A stretch of 64,000 bases of DNA from Clostridiales bacterium (GTDB lineage Bacteria > Bacillota > Clostridia > Saccharofermentanales > Saccharofermentanaceae): the NCBI GenBank assembly GCA_017480325.1, contig JAFVAY010000011.1, forward strand, positions 62,001 to 126,000. The letters are read 5' to 3'. Under the pieces are notes generated by a model, which worked only from the letters and a program-made list of their open reading frames with translations, did not search any database and was not told the DNA's origin. Numbering within the stretch: position 1 is the stretch's first letter; each line of letters opens with the position of its first letter. Shown piece by piece: positions 45,396 through 54,530 of the stretch. The translations under genes and the position numbers were made by a program.

Positions 45396-47579
45396 ATGAA
45401 GATCATTAAGCGTAACAAACAGGAAGTCGAGTTCGATATCTCCAAGATTATCAACGCTATTTCTAAGGCGAATGAGGCTGCCAAGGAGCCCGATCGCATG
45501 ACCTACAAGCAGATCACACGTATCGCAGAGCGTGTTACCAACGAGTGCGAGAATATGAATCGTGCCATGTCGGTCGAGGAGATCCAGGATCTTGTTGAGA
45601 AGCAGATCATGGCTCACGGCGCTTATGAGGTTGCCAAGCTCTACGTTACATATCGTTACACCAGAAGCCTTATCCGTCAGTCCAACACGACTGATGCATC
45701 CATCCTTACCCTTATCGAGTGCAATAACGAGGAATTGAAGCAGGAGAATTCCAATAAGAACCCTACCGTCAACAGTGTTCAGCGCGACTATATGGCCGGT
45801 GAGGTCAGCAAGGATATCACTCAGAGACTGCTCCTGCCTCAGGATATTGTCGAAGCTCATCAGCAGGGTCTTATCCACTTCCACGACAGCGATTACTTCG
45901 CACAGCACATGCATAACTGCGATCTCGTGAACCTCGAGGATATGCTCCAGAACGGAACAGTAATCTCCGGTACCATGATCGAGAAGCCCCACAGTTTCTC
46001 CACAGCTTGTAATATCGCTACACAGATCATTGCTCAGGTAGCTTCTAACCAGTATGGCGGTCAGTCCATCTCCCTGACACATCTGGCCCCCTTCGTTCAG
46101 ATCAGCAGAGAGAAGATCACGAGGAAGGTCGAGCAGGAGTTCGAGGAGCTCGGGATCAACCCTTCCGAGGACAAGAAGAAGCAGATCGTCGAGCAGAGAC
46201 TGCACGAGGAGATCGAGCGCGGTGTTCAGACCATTCAGTATCAGGTAGTTACACTTCTCACCACTAACGGTCAGGCTCCCTTCGTTACCGTATTCATGTA
46301 TCTGAACGAGGCGAAGGATCCTCAGCTTAAGTCCGACCTTGCCATGATCATCGAGGAGGTTCTGAAGCAGAGGATTCAGGGCGTTAAGAACGAGGCCGGT
46401 GTCTACATTACACCTGCTTTCCCTAAGCTCATCTACGTTCTCGAGGAGGACAATATAAGAGAGGGTGCTCCTTACTATGAGCTCACAAGACTTGCCGCGA
46501 AGTGCACCGCCAAGAGAATGGTTCCCGACTATATCTCCGAGAAGGTAATGCTTCAGCTTAAGGTCGACAAGAACGGTAACGGCAACTGCTACACCTGCAT
46601 GGGCTGCAGATCCTTCCTTACCACATATGTCGATGAAGAGGGCAAGCCTAAGTACTACGGCAGATTCAATCAGGGTGTTGTTACCATCAACCTTGTTGAT
46701 GTCGCATGCTCTGCCTGCTGTGAGTCAAGAGACGAGGAGAAGTTCTGGAAGATTCTGGATGAGAGGCTCGAGCTGTGCCACAGAGCACTTCGCTGCAGAC
46801 ATGACAGACTCGCCGGAACTTTGTCCGATGCCGCTCCTATCCTTTGGCAGTACGGAGCTCTCGCGAGACTTAAGAAGGGTGAGCCTATCACCAAGCTTCT
46901 CTACGGCGGTTATTCCACAATCTCCTTGGGCTATGCGGGACTTTGGGAGTGCGTATATGAAGTAACCGGTAAGAAGCTTACCGAGCCCGAGGGGGAGGCC
47001 TTCGGTCTCAAGGTAATGGAGACCTTGAATGCAGCCTGCGCTAAGTGGAAGGCAGCCGAGAATATCGATTACTCCATCTATGGCACACCTCTCGAGTCCA
47101 CAACCTATAAGTTTGCCAAGGCTCTTCAGAGAAGATTCGGAATCATCAAGGGTGTTACCGATAAGAACTACATCACTAACAGCTACCACATCCATGTAAC
47201 CGAACAGATCAGTGCCTTTGATAAGCTGAAGCTCGAGTCCAAGTTCCAGAGACTGTCTCCCGGCGGAGCCATCTCCTACATCGAGGTGCCCAACATGCAG
47301 CATAATATCGACGCTGTCATGGAGGTAATGCAGTTCATCTACGAGAACATCATGTATGCTGAGCTTAATACCAAGTCCGACTACTGCCAGGTATGCGGCT
47401 ACGACGGAGAGATCGGTATCGAGGAGAGAGATCACAAGCTCGTATGGGTATGCCCCAAGTGCGGTAACGACGACGAGAATAAGCTTAATGTAGCAAGAAG
47501 GACCTGCGGTTATATCGGAACTCAGTTCTGGAACCAGGGCAGGACACAGGAGATAAGAGAGCGCGTGATGCATCTTTGA
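45396..47579 (+). CDS. nrdD: anaerobic ribonucleoside-triphosphate reductase, class III
   Basis: 727 residues. Residues 1-90 are an ATP cone (IKRNKQEVEFDISKIINAI) for dATP feedback. The barrel holds the catalytic cysteines (CYTCMGCRSF, CSACC). Near the end, CQVCGYDGEI and VCPKCGN bind zinc, and RRTCGYIGTQFWNQGR carries the glycyl radical (Gly at about 706). It reduces NTPs using formate under strict anoxia. The ATG at 45396 follows AGGG; a GTG at 45387 is less likely. nrdG follows 30 bp later. Confidence 0.95.
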   Translation: MKIIKRNKQEVEFDISKIINAISKANEAAKEPDRMTYKQITRIAERVTNECENMNRAMSVEEIQDLVEKQIMAHGAYEVAKLYVTYRYTRSLIRQSNTTDASILTLIECNNEELKQENSNKNPTVNSVQRDYMAGEVSKDITQRLLLPQDIVEAHQQGLIHFHDSDYFAQHMHNCDLVNLEDMLQNGTVISGTMIEKPHSFSTACNIATQIIAQVASNQYGGQSISLTHLAPFVQISREKITRKVEQEFEELGINPSEDKKKQIVEQRLHEEIERGVQTIQYQVVTLLTTNGQAPFVTVFMYLNEAKDPQLKSDLAMIIEEVLKQRIQGVKNEAGVYITPAFPKLIYVLEEDNIREGAPYYELTRLAAKCTAKRMVPDYISEKVMLQLKVDKNGNGNCYTCMGCRSFLTTYVDEEGKPKYYGRFNQGVVTINLVDVACSACCESRDEEKFWKILDERLELCHRALRCRHDRLAGTLSDAAPILWQYGALARLKKGEPITKLLYGGYSTISLGYAGLWECVYEVTGKKLTEPEGEAFGLKVMETLNAACAKWKAAENIDYSIYGTPLESTTYKFAKALQRRFGIIKGVTDKNYITNSYHIHVTEQISAFDKLKLESKFQRLSPGGAISYIEVPNMQHNIDAVMEVMQFIYENIMYAELNTKSDYCQVCGYDGEIGIEERDHKLVWVCPKCGNDDENKLNVARRTCGYIGTQFWNQGRTQEIRERVMHL

Positions 47580-47586
47580 TGCACAC

Positions 47587-47605
47587 GTCTCCTTATTAAG
47601 GAGAC
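47587..47605 (+). promoter_or_regulatory. hairpin covering the nrdG ribosome binding site
   Basis: GTCTCCTT (47587-47594) pairs with AAGGAGAC (47598-47605) over 8 bp with a 3-nt loop. The AAGGAG of nrdG lies wholly in the downstream arm, so folding would hide it. Confidence 0.6.
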
Positions 47606-47609
47606 CCCT

Positions 47610-48149
47610 ATGTACTACAGTGCTATAAAAGATTGTGATATCGCGAACGGAACGGGAGTGCGCGTTACTCTTTTCGTATCCGGATGTACCAACTGCTGTG
47701 AGGGCTGCTTTAACCCCGATACGTGGGACTTCTGTCATGGGCAGGAGTTTACGAAGGAGACCGAGGAGGAGCTTCTGGAGCTTCTTGATCACAGCTACAT
47801 CAAGGGACTCACGCTTCTGGGAGGAGAGCCCTTCGAGCCCTCCAATCAGCGGGCACTGATGCCTTTCCTCCGGGAGTATAAGAAACGCTTCCCCGATAAG
47901 GACCTGTGGATATTCACCGGATTCTACTATGACACGGAGCTTCTGGTAGACGGAAGTCACCCCAGGTGTGAGGTCACGGATGAGATACTCGGTATGACGG
48001 ATGTGCTTGTGGACGGCAGATTCATATTGGCGCAGAAAGATATAAGTTTGGTGTACCGCGGCTCGTCAAATCAGCGTATAATAGACATGTGTAAAACGAG
48101 GATGAAGGGTGAAGTGGTACTTTGGAACGAGGCTTTGGCAACAAATTAG
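47610..48149 (+). CDS. nrdG: anaerobic ribonucleotide reductase activating protein
   Basis: 179 residues of the radical-SAM superfamily. Cys motif GCTNCCEGCFNPDTWD is the class-specific CxxxCxxC, binding the 4Fe-4S cluster; GLTLLGGEPFEP and DLWIFTGFYYDTELL are further core strands. It generates the glycyl radical on NrdD. Its translation may be limited by the hairpin at 47587-47605, in keeping with the low amount needed. Confidence 0.95.
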   Translation: MYYSAIKDCDIANGTGVRVTLFVSGCTNCCEGCFNPDTWDFCHGQEFTKETEEELLELLDHSYIKGLTLLGGEPFEPSNQRALMPFLREYKKRFPDKDLWIFTGFYYDTELLVDGSHPRCEVTDEILGMTDVLVDGRFILAQKDISLVYRGSSNQRIIDMCKTRMKGEVVLWNEALATN

Positions 48150-50116
48150 AGCAAGACGCCGTTAAACCTAACGAGAGTATCAAGGATAAGCTCGTAAGGT
48201 GGCTTGGCCTCGGTAAACAAAGTGATTCCGTGAGACAATACATGGTCAGCAGTAACACGCGGGCCATCATCTACATGGCGGCTGTGGTACTTGCTATAGT
48301 CGCACTTACATTCGCGAAGGTCATCTACGCTCACTCGACAGGAACCGATCAGGGGACTTCTAATTATGCGATGCAGATACTTCTGTGTCTTATGGTCTTC
48401 CTGACCTGCGCACTGTCCATATCCTACGCACGTAAGGATCTTCTTCAGACCAAGCTTAATCAGACTCAGCTGTCGTATTCGACGATAATTATCTTTTCCG
48501 TTGTCTGCCTGATCTTCGGTATATTCATCTCGCTTTCAGAGTACAGAAATGACGGTCTTGTCATGACCTTTATCTCCATGGAGCTTATCGTTATATGTAT
48601 CCTTGGCTGGCGTCCCTTCGTGTCGCTGGCTGTAGTGGCTGGCACCTTCGGACTTCTGTATCTCATGATATCGCTCGACAGCGGACGCACTCCGGATTCG
48701 GGATTCACCATCGGTTACATCATAGTGGCGGCTTCCATTATAGTTACGGGCATAAGCTCCTATAACCAAATGAGGAACGAAGCCGAGAAGGACGAGTCCC
48801 TTGTATCCACCTACAAGCATCTGGCCGAGACTGCGGTTAAGGACGAGCTTACGGGAACGGCCAACATGAGCTTCTTCAGAAAGAGGGCGAAGGAGATCCT
48901 TCACGATCCTACCACCCAGTACTTCAGACAGATATTCGTATACCTGGATGTGGAGAACTTCAGACCCTTGAACGAGAAGTACGGCTTCGAGTCGGGAAAC
49001 TCCTTTATCAGGAAATTCGCGGGGCAGATAATTGACGTATTCTACGACGGACTCGTAGGACGTCAGGGCGACGATCACTTTGTTGTCCTGTGCGATAAGG
49101 AGGATCTGGAGCAGAGACTTGCAACTCTTCGTAACTACATCTACGACTGCGGCTTCGATACTCAGACCGGACTTAAGGCCGGCGGATATATGGTGAAGAG
49201 CAGAGACATCGACCCGTCGGTAGCCTGCGACAGAGCGCGCTATGCATGTAACTCCATAAAGAAGCTCTACGATCAGGATTACTGCGAGTATGATGAGGAG
49301 TTAGATAAGAAATTCATCATGCGTCAGTACATAGTAAATAACGTCGATGCCGCTATCGACAGAGGTGATATCAAGGTCTTCTATCAGCCCGTGTGCTGGG
49401 CCAGGAACAGGAAGCTGTGCGGCTATGAGGCTTTGTCCAAGTGGGAGGATCCGGTTTACGGCTTCCTGCCTACATCCCTGTTCATCCCGGTTCTCGAGGA
49501 GTATCACCAGGTCCATAAGATAGACATGGTAGTGGTCGATACCGTATGTAAGGATCTAAGATGGCTCATGGATAACGGAAGGCCTGCGGTACCCGTATCC
49601 CTCAATTTCTCGAGGCTCGACTTCGAGCTTACGGATGTCGTCGATCTGCTTTGCTCATGTACCAGAAAGTACAATATCAATCCCGATATGATCCATGTGG
49701 AGGTAACGGAAAGCGCACTGTCTGATAATCTCGAGTCGCTACATCGCGACTTGGACAGACTTAAGGAATTGGGGTTCCCGCTCTGGCTCGATGACTTCGG
49801 CTCCGGCTATTCTTCACTTAACGTTCTTAAGGACTTTGACTTCGACGTTATGAAGATAGACATGGTATTCCTCTCAAGCTTCTACGATCAGGAGGCCAAG
49901 ACCAAGGCCGTTCTTAAGAACGTTGTGTCCATGGCTAATGACCTTAACATGCATACCTTAACAGAGGGCGTAGAGACTCTCGATGAGGCCGAATATTTAA
50001 GAAGCATCGGCTGCGAGAGATTACAGGGATATCTGTTCGGCAAGCCAATGCCTCTTAAGGAAGCACTCGTAAAGATCACTGCCGGTACCTTACCGGTATC
50101 AGAGGAGTTTATTTGA
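48122..50116 (+). CDS. membrane GGDEF-EAL protein, probable c-di-GMP phosphodiesterase
   Basis: 664 residues from a TTG at 48122 with GAAGGGTG upstream, overlapping nrdG by 28 bp; the first ATG is at 48242. About six membrane helices (residues 50-220) form a sensor-like N-terminus. The GGDEF domain is degenerate: the active loop reads GRQGDDHFVVL, missing the GG, so cyclase activity is unlikely, although GTP binding could persist. The EAL domain is complete: GYEALSKWEDP, HVEVTESAL, LDDFGSGYSSL, KIDMVFL. Its likely output is c-di-GMP cleavage, in response to a membrane signal. Confidence 0.8.
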   Translation: MERGFGNKLEQDAVKPNESIKDKLVRWLGLGKQSDSVRQYMVSSNTRAIIYMAAVVLAIVALTFAKVIYAHSTGTDQGTSNYAMQILLCLMVFLTCALSISYARKDLLQTKLNQTQLSYSTIIIFSVVCLIFGIFISLSEYRNDGLVMTFISMELIVICILGWRPFVSLAVVAGTFGLLYLMISLDSGRTPDSGFTIGYIIVAASIIVTGISSYNQMRNEAEKDESLVSTYKHLAETAVKDELTGTANMSFFRKRAKEILHDPTTQYFRQIFVYLDVENFRPLNEKYGFESGNSFIRKFAGQIIDVFYDGLVGRQGDDHFVVLCDKEDLEQRLATLRNYIYDCGFDTQTGLKAGGYMVKSRDIDPSVACDRARYACNSIKKLYDQDYCEYDEELDKKFIMRQYIVNNVDAAIDRGDIKVFYQPVCWARNRKLCGYEALSKWEDPVYGFLPTSLFIPVLEEYHQVHKIDMVVVDTVCKDLRWLMDNGRPAVPVSLNFSRLDFELTDVVDLLCSCTRKYNINPDMIHVEVTESALSDNLESLHRDLDRLKELGFPLWLDDFGSGYSSLNVLKDFDFDVMKIDMVFLSSFYDQEAKTKAVLKNVVSMANDLNMHTLTEGVETLDEAEYLRSIGCERLQGYLFGKPMPLKEALVKITAGTLPVSEEFI

Positions 50117-50892
50117 AACACGTTTTCTTTGACATAGACGGTACGCTGTGGGATATGAGAAGCGTGATCCCGGAGTCTGCCGTGCGCGCTGTTAAGCGCC
50201 TTCAGGCTAACGGACACAAGGCTTATATCAGCACCGGCAGGACCAGAGGGTATGTAACGGACACGAGACTCTTGTCCTTAGGCTTCGACGGGATACTGAC
50301 GGGCTGCGGCACACGTATCGAGCTTAATAACGAGGTCATCTATGAGCACACCTTGTCCCGGGACCTGGCGACGAGGACCGTTGATGCGGTGAGAAGATAT
50401 GGTTTTCGCCCTATTCTGGAAGGACCCGAGTACTTGTACATGGATTACGACGACTTCAAAGACGACCTGTACGGCAGGAAGGTAATGAAGGATCTGGGTG
50501 AGCATCTTCAGCCTATTAAGGAGAACTACGGCAAGTGGAGAATATCGAAGCTGTCGTGCGACATGACAGGCTGCGATAAGGACTCCTGCTACCGTGAGCT
50601 CAGAGATGATTTTGACATAATAGAGCATAATGACACCATAGCGGAGATCGTGCCCAAGGGCTTTAACAAGGGTACGGGACTTCTGAAGCTGTGCGAGCTT
50701 ATAGATATCGATATCAAGGACACGATAGTCTTAGGCGACGGAGCCAATGACGTAGACATATTCAAAGTGGCTGGCTTCTCTATCGCTATGGGAAGCGGCT
50801 CCCCTCTTGCCAAGGAGGCCGCAGATTACGTGACGACGGGACTTCACGAGGACGGCGTCATGAACGCACTGGAGCACCTTAAGCTTATCTGA
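50113..50892 (+). CDS. HAD-superfamily Cof-type phosphatase
   Basis: 259 residues from TTG at 50113, which overlaps the previous stop; GAGGAG lies just upstream. VFFDIDGTLWDM (catalytic DxD), YISTGRTRGY (motif II Ser/Thr region), the central alpha/beta cap, then motif III Lys in PKGFNKGTGLL and DTIVLGDGANDVDIFKVA (motif IV). Cof-type HADs hydrolyse sugar phosphates, FMN or pyridoxal phosphate; substrate unknown here. Convergent with the LysR gene, overlapping it by 8 bp. Confidence 0.85.
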   Translation: MKHVFFDIDGTLWDMRSVIPESAVRAVKRLQANGHKAYISTGRTRGYVTDTRLLSLGFDGILTGCGTRIELNNEVIYEHTLSRDLATRTVDAVRRYGFRPILEGPEYLYMDYDDFKDDLYGRKVMKDLGEHLQPIKENYGKWRISKLSCDMTGCDKDSCYRELRDDFDIIEHNDTIAEIVPKGFNKGTGLLKLCELIDIDIKDTIVLGDGANDVDIFKVAGFSIAMGSGSPLAKEAADYVTTGLHEDGVMNALEHLKLI

Positions 50893-51748
50893 TCCTGTCG
50901 ATCACAGACATGAAGCTCTCTATAAGCTCAGGGCTGTCGCTTCTTCTCCTGATGTAGATGTAAAGTGATGTGAATATTCTGGGACTACAGATATAGAAGG
51001 AGATGTTCTTTGTTCTCAGATCATCACTATAGCTTCTCGGCGCGAAGCTGCAGCCGTTCCCCTTAAGAAAGAGTGCCTCCAGCATATCCTTGCTGTTAAA
51101 GCTGTCTGAAGTGATGAGCTTATCTAAGTCGCCGTACCATTCGCTAATAGAGCGAAGACTGCTTCGATCCTCCGGAACAAGTAACGGGTAGCCGTCAAGA
51201 TCATCAGGCTCGACGTATGATCTTTCCGTAAGCTCGATTCCCTCGGGTACCGCGACGCCCCATTCGTAGTCGTCGATCGTGCGCACGATACGGTAATCCT
51301 GATAGTTCAGTATATCCGGAAGTATAGCGATATCAAGATCCTTATCCAGAAGCTTGTGGCGAATGCTGGCATTATCTCCGGCGTAAAGCTTAACAGGAAT
51401 ATCCGGATATCTATGCTTAAAGCTAAGAAGGCTGTCCGTTATAAGCTTCGAGGATGAGGGAAAGGCGAGCCCCACCTTGATATTCCTGACTCTTCTTTCA
51501 TTGATGAACCGTGTGAATCTCTGGCTTATACTCATGCCGTTATCTATCTCGTTCTTAAGGAAGGCTCCGTAAAGTGTAAGGGTGAAGGGGGAGTGATCTC
51601 GGTTAATAAGCTTAGTGTCAAGCTCTACCTCGAGATTGGTAATGGATCTCGATACGTTCGACTGCGACATGTTAAGTATCCTCGCAGCTTCTGTATTGCT
51701 TCCGCAGTCAGCAACTGTACTGAAGATCAACAGACCTTTATCAGTCAT
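50885..51748 (-). CDS. LysR-family transcriptional regulator
   Basis: 287 residues. The N-terminal winged HTH is typical (LIFSTVADCGSNTEAARILN, MSQSNVSRSITNLEVEL); residues about 90-280 form the periplasmic-binding-like effector domain (IKVGLAFPSSSKLITDSLL). Its stop lies beside the HAD gene and it follows the Sel1-type gene by 27 bp on the same strand, so the latter may be co-transcribed. The effector cannot be inferred. Confidence 0.85.
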   Translation of the reverse strand: MTDKGLLIFSTVADCGSNTEAARILNMSQSNVSRSITNLEVELDTKLINRDHSPFTLTLYGAFLKNEIDNGMSISQRFTRFINERRVRNIKVGLAFPSSSKLITDSLLSFKHRYPDIPVKLYAGDNASIRHKLLDKDLDIAILPDILNYQDYRIVRTIDDYEWGVAVPEGIELTERSYVEPDDLDGYPLLVPEDRSSLRSISEWYGDLDKLITSDSFNSKDMLEALFLKGNGCSFAPRSYSDDLRTKNISFYICSPRIFTSLYIYIRRRSDSPELIESFMSVIDRIR

Positions 51749-51775
51749 TTTACCGCCCCTTGTAAAAAAGACTGG

Positions 51776-53377
51776 TTAGGGTCTAGATATAGTGAAGCTC
51801 TCCGCCTTGATAGTTGCCAGAAGCTTAGTGCCGGCCGTGAATCTGATTAGGGTCTTTCCGTCGGGTGTATCCTCGAAGGAGAAATTATCGAAGACTATCG
51901 CCCTGCTCATCTGTTCATACAATACGTCAGCTTTATTGCATGTGACGGATACGCTGTCTGTCAGAGTGCTTAAGGCAAATTCGTTATAGGTCATAAGAGA
52001 CAGAGCGGGATAGGTCTCATCAGACCAGGGCAATCTGTCTATCGTAAGTTTAACGCGATCGTTCTTAAGTCTCTTTACCGTGAGCTTGTAGTTCCCGAAG
52101 GGGCGGGCGTTAATGAACTCCTTAACATGATCGGGATATCTGCTCTTATACGAGGTCTTATATATCTTTCTTCCGGCAAGAAGCTCATCCACCTTGGCAT
52201 CGATATTAGAAAGCAGCTTCTTATCTGCCAGCGAGGAGCCGAACTGGGATCGCATGAATACCGCGAACTGTGCCTGAAGGTAGAAGCTTAGAGCCTGGTC
52301 TCTTATGAAGGCTATGTTGTCGGGCCTTTCCTCGTAGATCCTGAGCTGAAGCTGACCCATGTGCATGGCGGCCTCGGCGAAGGTTCCTTCAAAGTCCTCC
52401 TGCTCGAACTTGAATCTGGAATCCACGTACAGCCTCTCTATAAGTGAGGCCGCCGTCTCGAGACTTCGCGACACGTATACTCCGTTCATGAACATCTCCG
52501 AGAGCTTATAGGTAGACTCGGATATCCCGAAGGCGTGTCCTATAGAGAAATACTTGAAGGCCTGATCGAGATCGGGCTTACCGTCCGTAAGGCGTCCCTC
52601 CAGGTGCATGAAGCCCAGGGTGTTGGCAGCGTAGCCGAAGCCGCCCTCTTTCCACAGTATCTCCATGCAGCGCGCGGCCTCTTGGAAGTCACACTTGAAG
52701 ACCGAGTTTCCTCCGTTACACGCGAAGCCCTTGATCCTTAAGGCGTTGAAGTTGTTCTTCTCCGACAGCTCGTTGACGTATTTCCTGAACAGAGACTTCG
52801 TGTATCTGTCTGCGTCCTTCAGGATGAGGTCGTTATCGAGCTCTCTTATGAAGTCGTTCTTGATCTCGTCTATATATTCTCTTTCCTCTACCGGGAGCAT
52901 GTACTCGTCACACTGAAGATCGATCATGTGAAGAAGATCCTCGGCACCCATGTAATCCGCCGCGGACTGGTGCAGGTTAACGGGACTTAAATCCCTAAGA
53001 AGATCGGTAAGGTATGCTATTATCCACCTAAGAAGGTCGTCGTCGGTCTGGGGCATGAACACAAGTCTATAGGATTCTATAGCAGAAGGATAATCACCGA
53101 AAAGCGTATTCAGCATAAGATTATCGTAGAAATGCGCTATCAGGGGCTCGAACCACGCCAGGAAAAACATGCCGGCATCGGTATTCTTCTCGAGAACCTT
53201 CTCGAGAACGACTGCCATGTCATCGAGGGTGAACTTCCTGTAATAATCGCACTTGATTGTGGTCTCTTTGGTCGTCGCCAGAGGAAGGAGAGTTATATCA
53301 TAGAAGCTGCTGTCATATACCGCGAAAGATTCGAGAGAGTACTCACTGATCTTTATGATACGTTTGGAATCGGCCAT
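51776..53377 (-). CDS. Sel1/TPR-like repeat protein
   Basis: 533 residues from the ATG at 53377 (AAAGGA 7 nt upstream on the minus strand). The middle part shows Sel1-type units: GYAANTLGFMHLEGRLTDG, LDQAFKYFSIGHAFGISEST, KLSEMFMNGVYVSRSLET. The C-terminal 100 residues (YKLTVKRLKNDRVKLTIDRLPW) form a beta-rich domain of unknown function. Sel1 proteins are protein-binding scaffolds. No signal peptide is evident, so it is probably cytosolic. It precedes the LysR gene. Confidence 0.7.
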   Translation of the reverse strand: MADSKRIIKISEYSLESFAVYDSSFYDITLLPLATTKETTIKCDYYRKFTLDDMAVVLEKVLEKNTDAGMFFLAWFEPLIAHFYDNLMLNTLFGDYPSAIESYRLVFMPQTDDDLLRWIIAYLTDLLRDLSPVNLHQSAADYMGAEDLLHMIDLQCDEYMLPVEEREYIDEIKNDFIRELDNDLILKDADRYTKSLFRKYVNELSEKNNFNALRIKGFACNGGNSVFKCDFQEAARCMEILWKEGGFGYAANTLGFMHLEGRLTDGKPDLDQAFKYFSIGHAFGISESTYKLSEMFMNGVYVSRSLETAASLIERLYVDSRFKFEQEDFEGTFAEAAMHMGQLQLRIYEERPDNIAFIRDQALSFYLQAQFAVFMRSQFGSSLADKKLLSNIDAKVDELLAGRKIYKTSYKSRYPDHVKEFINARPFGNYKLTVKRLKNDRVKLTIDRLPWSDETYPALSLMTYNEFALSTLTDSVSVTCNKADVLYEQMSRAIVFDNFSFEDTPDGKTLIRFTAGTKLLATIKAESFTISRP

Positions 53378-53488
53378 AAATAATCCTTTCTCCAATAAAT
53401 TTTACCTTTTTAACCCCGTCTCGTGTAGTACAATATCAATATATAAGGTTAAATTTATATTTCATTTCGAAGGGCGGAGGATATTAAC

Positions 53489-54520
53489 ATGGGCTTGTGT
53501 TTCAGGAAGAGTATTACTGTGGCGCCGGGGGTTAAGCTTAACCTGAGTAAGAGCGGCGTAAGCTGCAGCTTCGGCAAGAAGGGTATAAGAGAGACCATAA
53601 GCAGCACAGGACGGTCGACCACAAGCATCGGTATTCCCGGTACGGGCGTTTACTATAAGAAGACCACGTCCCTTAAGAAGCTTGGAAATATCTTCAAGGG
53701 CAAGGGGGAAGAGACCAAGGAGAAGACCTCTAAGGGTAAGGGCAAGGCGAATGCCTCGCAGAAGGCTGCCGAGTCCGCTCAGGCATCAGCTCAGGCAGCT
53801 GCAGAGAATGCCGCACTTCTTGAAGAGAATAAGGCCAGAGTCGAGCAGTATGACAGCTATGTCACCGCCATCAAGTCAGTACATAAGGCTACTGACGGTT
53901 ACATAGACTGGGAGGCTCTTAACAGGGACGAGATCCCTTCCGGACTTACCAAGGGCAGTGAAGAGTATAAGACCTGGGAGAATCTCAAGAAATTCTCAGA
54001 GAGAGTTCTGGAGGGCGATGTGGATTCCTACTTCGAGATCATAGATGAGGTCAAGCCCTACGATGATCTTCTGGATTACGGCTCATCCTTCGAGGTCGGG
54101 ACCGACAGGAAGGACGTGCTGGAGGTGGAGTTCCACGTCAAGTCCGATACTGTAGTACCTAATATCGAGCTCTCGCTTAAGGCGAACGGAACTGTCTCCG
54201 AGAAGGAAATGACAAAGACGAATTACTACGCTCTCGTTCAGGATTATGTCGCCAGCACCATGATAAGGATCGCCAGAGATTCCTTCGCTCTTCTGCCTAT
54301 TGATAAGGTCTATGTTCACGCTGTTGACAGTATCCTTAATAGAGCTACGGGACACGAGGACGAGATCACTATCCTGTCCGCCGAGTTCGGCCGGAATCAG
54401 CTTCTGTCACTTAACATGGAGATGATCGATCCGTCCGATGCAGTATCTGCCTTCAAGCACAACATGAAGTTCGCCAAGACTACAGGCTTCAAGGCAGTAG
54501 AGAGGATCCTGCCCGTATAA
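53489..54520 (+). CDS. DUF4236 domain protein
   Basis: 343 residues; GGCGGAGG before the ATG. The N-terminal 55 residues are a DUF4236 domain (FRKSITVAPGVKLNLSKSG, then TTSIGIPGTGVYYKK). An Ala/Lys-rich linker with coiled-coil character (KASQKAAESAQASAQAAAEN) leads to a C-terminal alpha/beta domain of unknown function. DUF4236 occurs in uncharacterised proteins of many bacteria. It is divergently arranged from the Sel1-type gene across 111 bp. Confidence 0.75.
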   Translation: MGLCFRKSITVAPGVKLNLSKSGVSCSFGKKGIRETISSTGRSTTSIGIPGTGVYYKKTTSLKKLGNIFKGKGEETKEKTSKGKGKANASQKAAESAQASAQAAAENAALLEENKARVEQYDSYVTAIKSVHKATDGYIDWEALNRDEIPSGLTKGSEEYKTWENLKKFSERVLEGDVDSYFEIIDEVKPYDDLLDYGSSFEVGTDRKDVLEVEFHVKSDTVVPNIELSLKANGTVSEKEMTKTNYYALVQDYVASTMIRIARDSFALLPIDKVYVHAVDSILNRATGHEDEITILSAEFGRNQLLSLNMEMIDPSDAVSAFKHNMKFAKTTGFKAVERILPV

Positions 54521-54530
54521 CGGGCTCTTG

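Noticed and set aside
46725-47960. 411-codon frame opposite nrdD and nrdG
   Set aside because: Both + strand genes are unmistakable; the antisense frame is a shadow of biased codon use.
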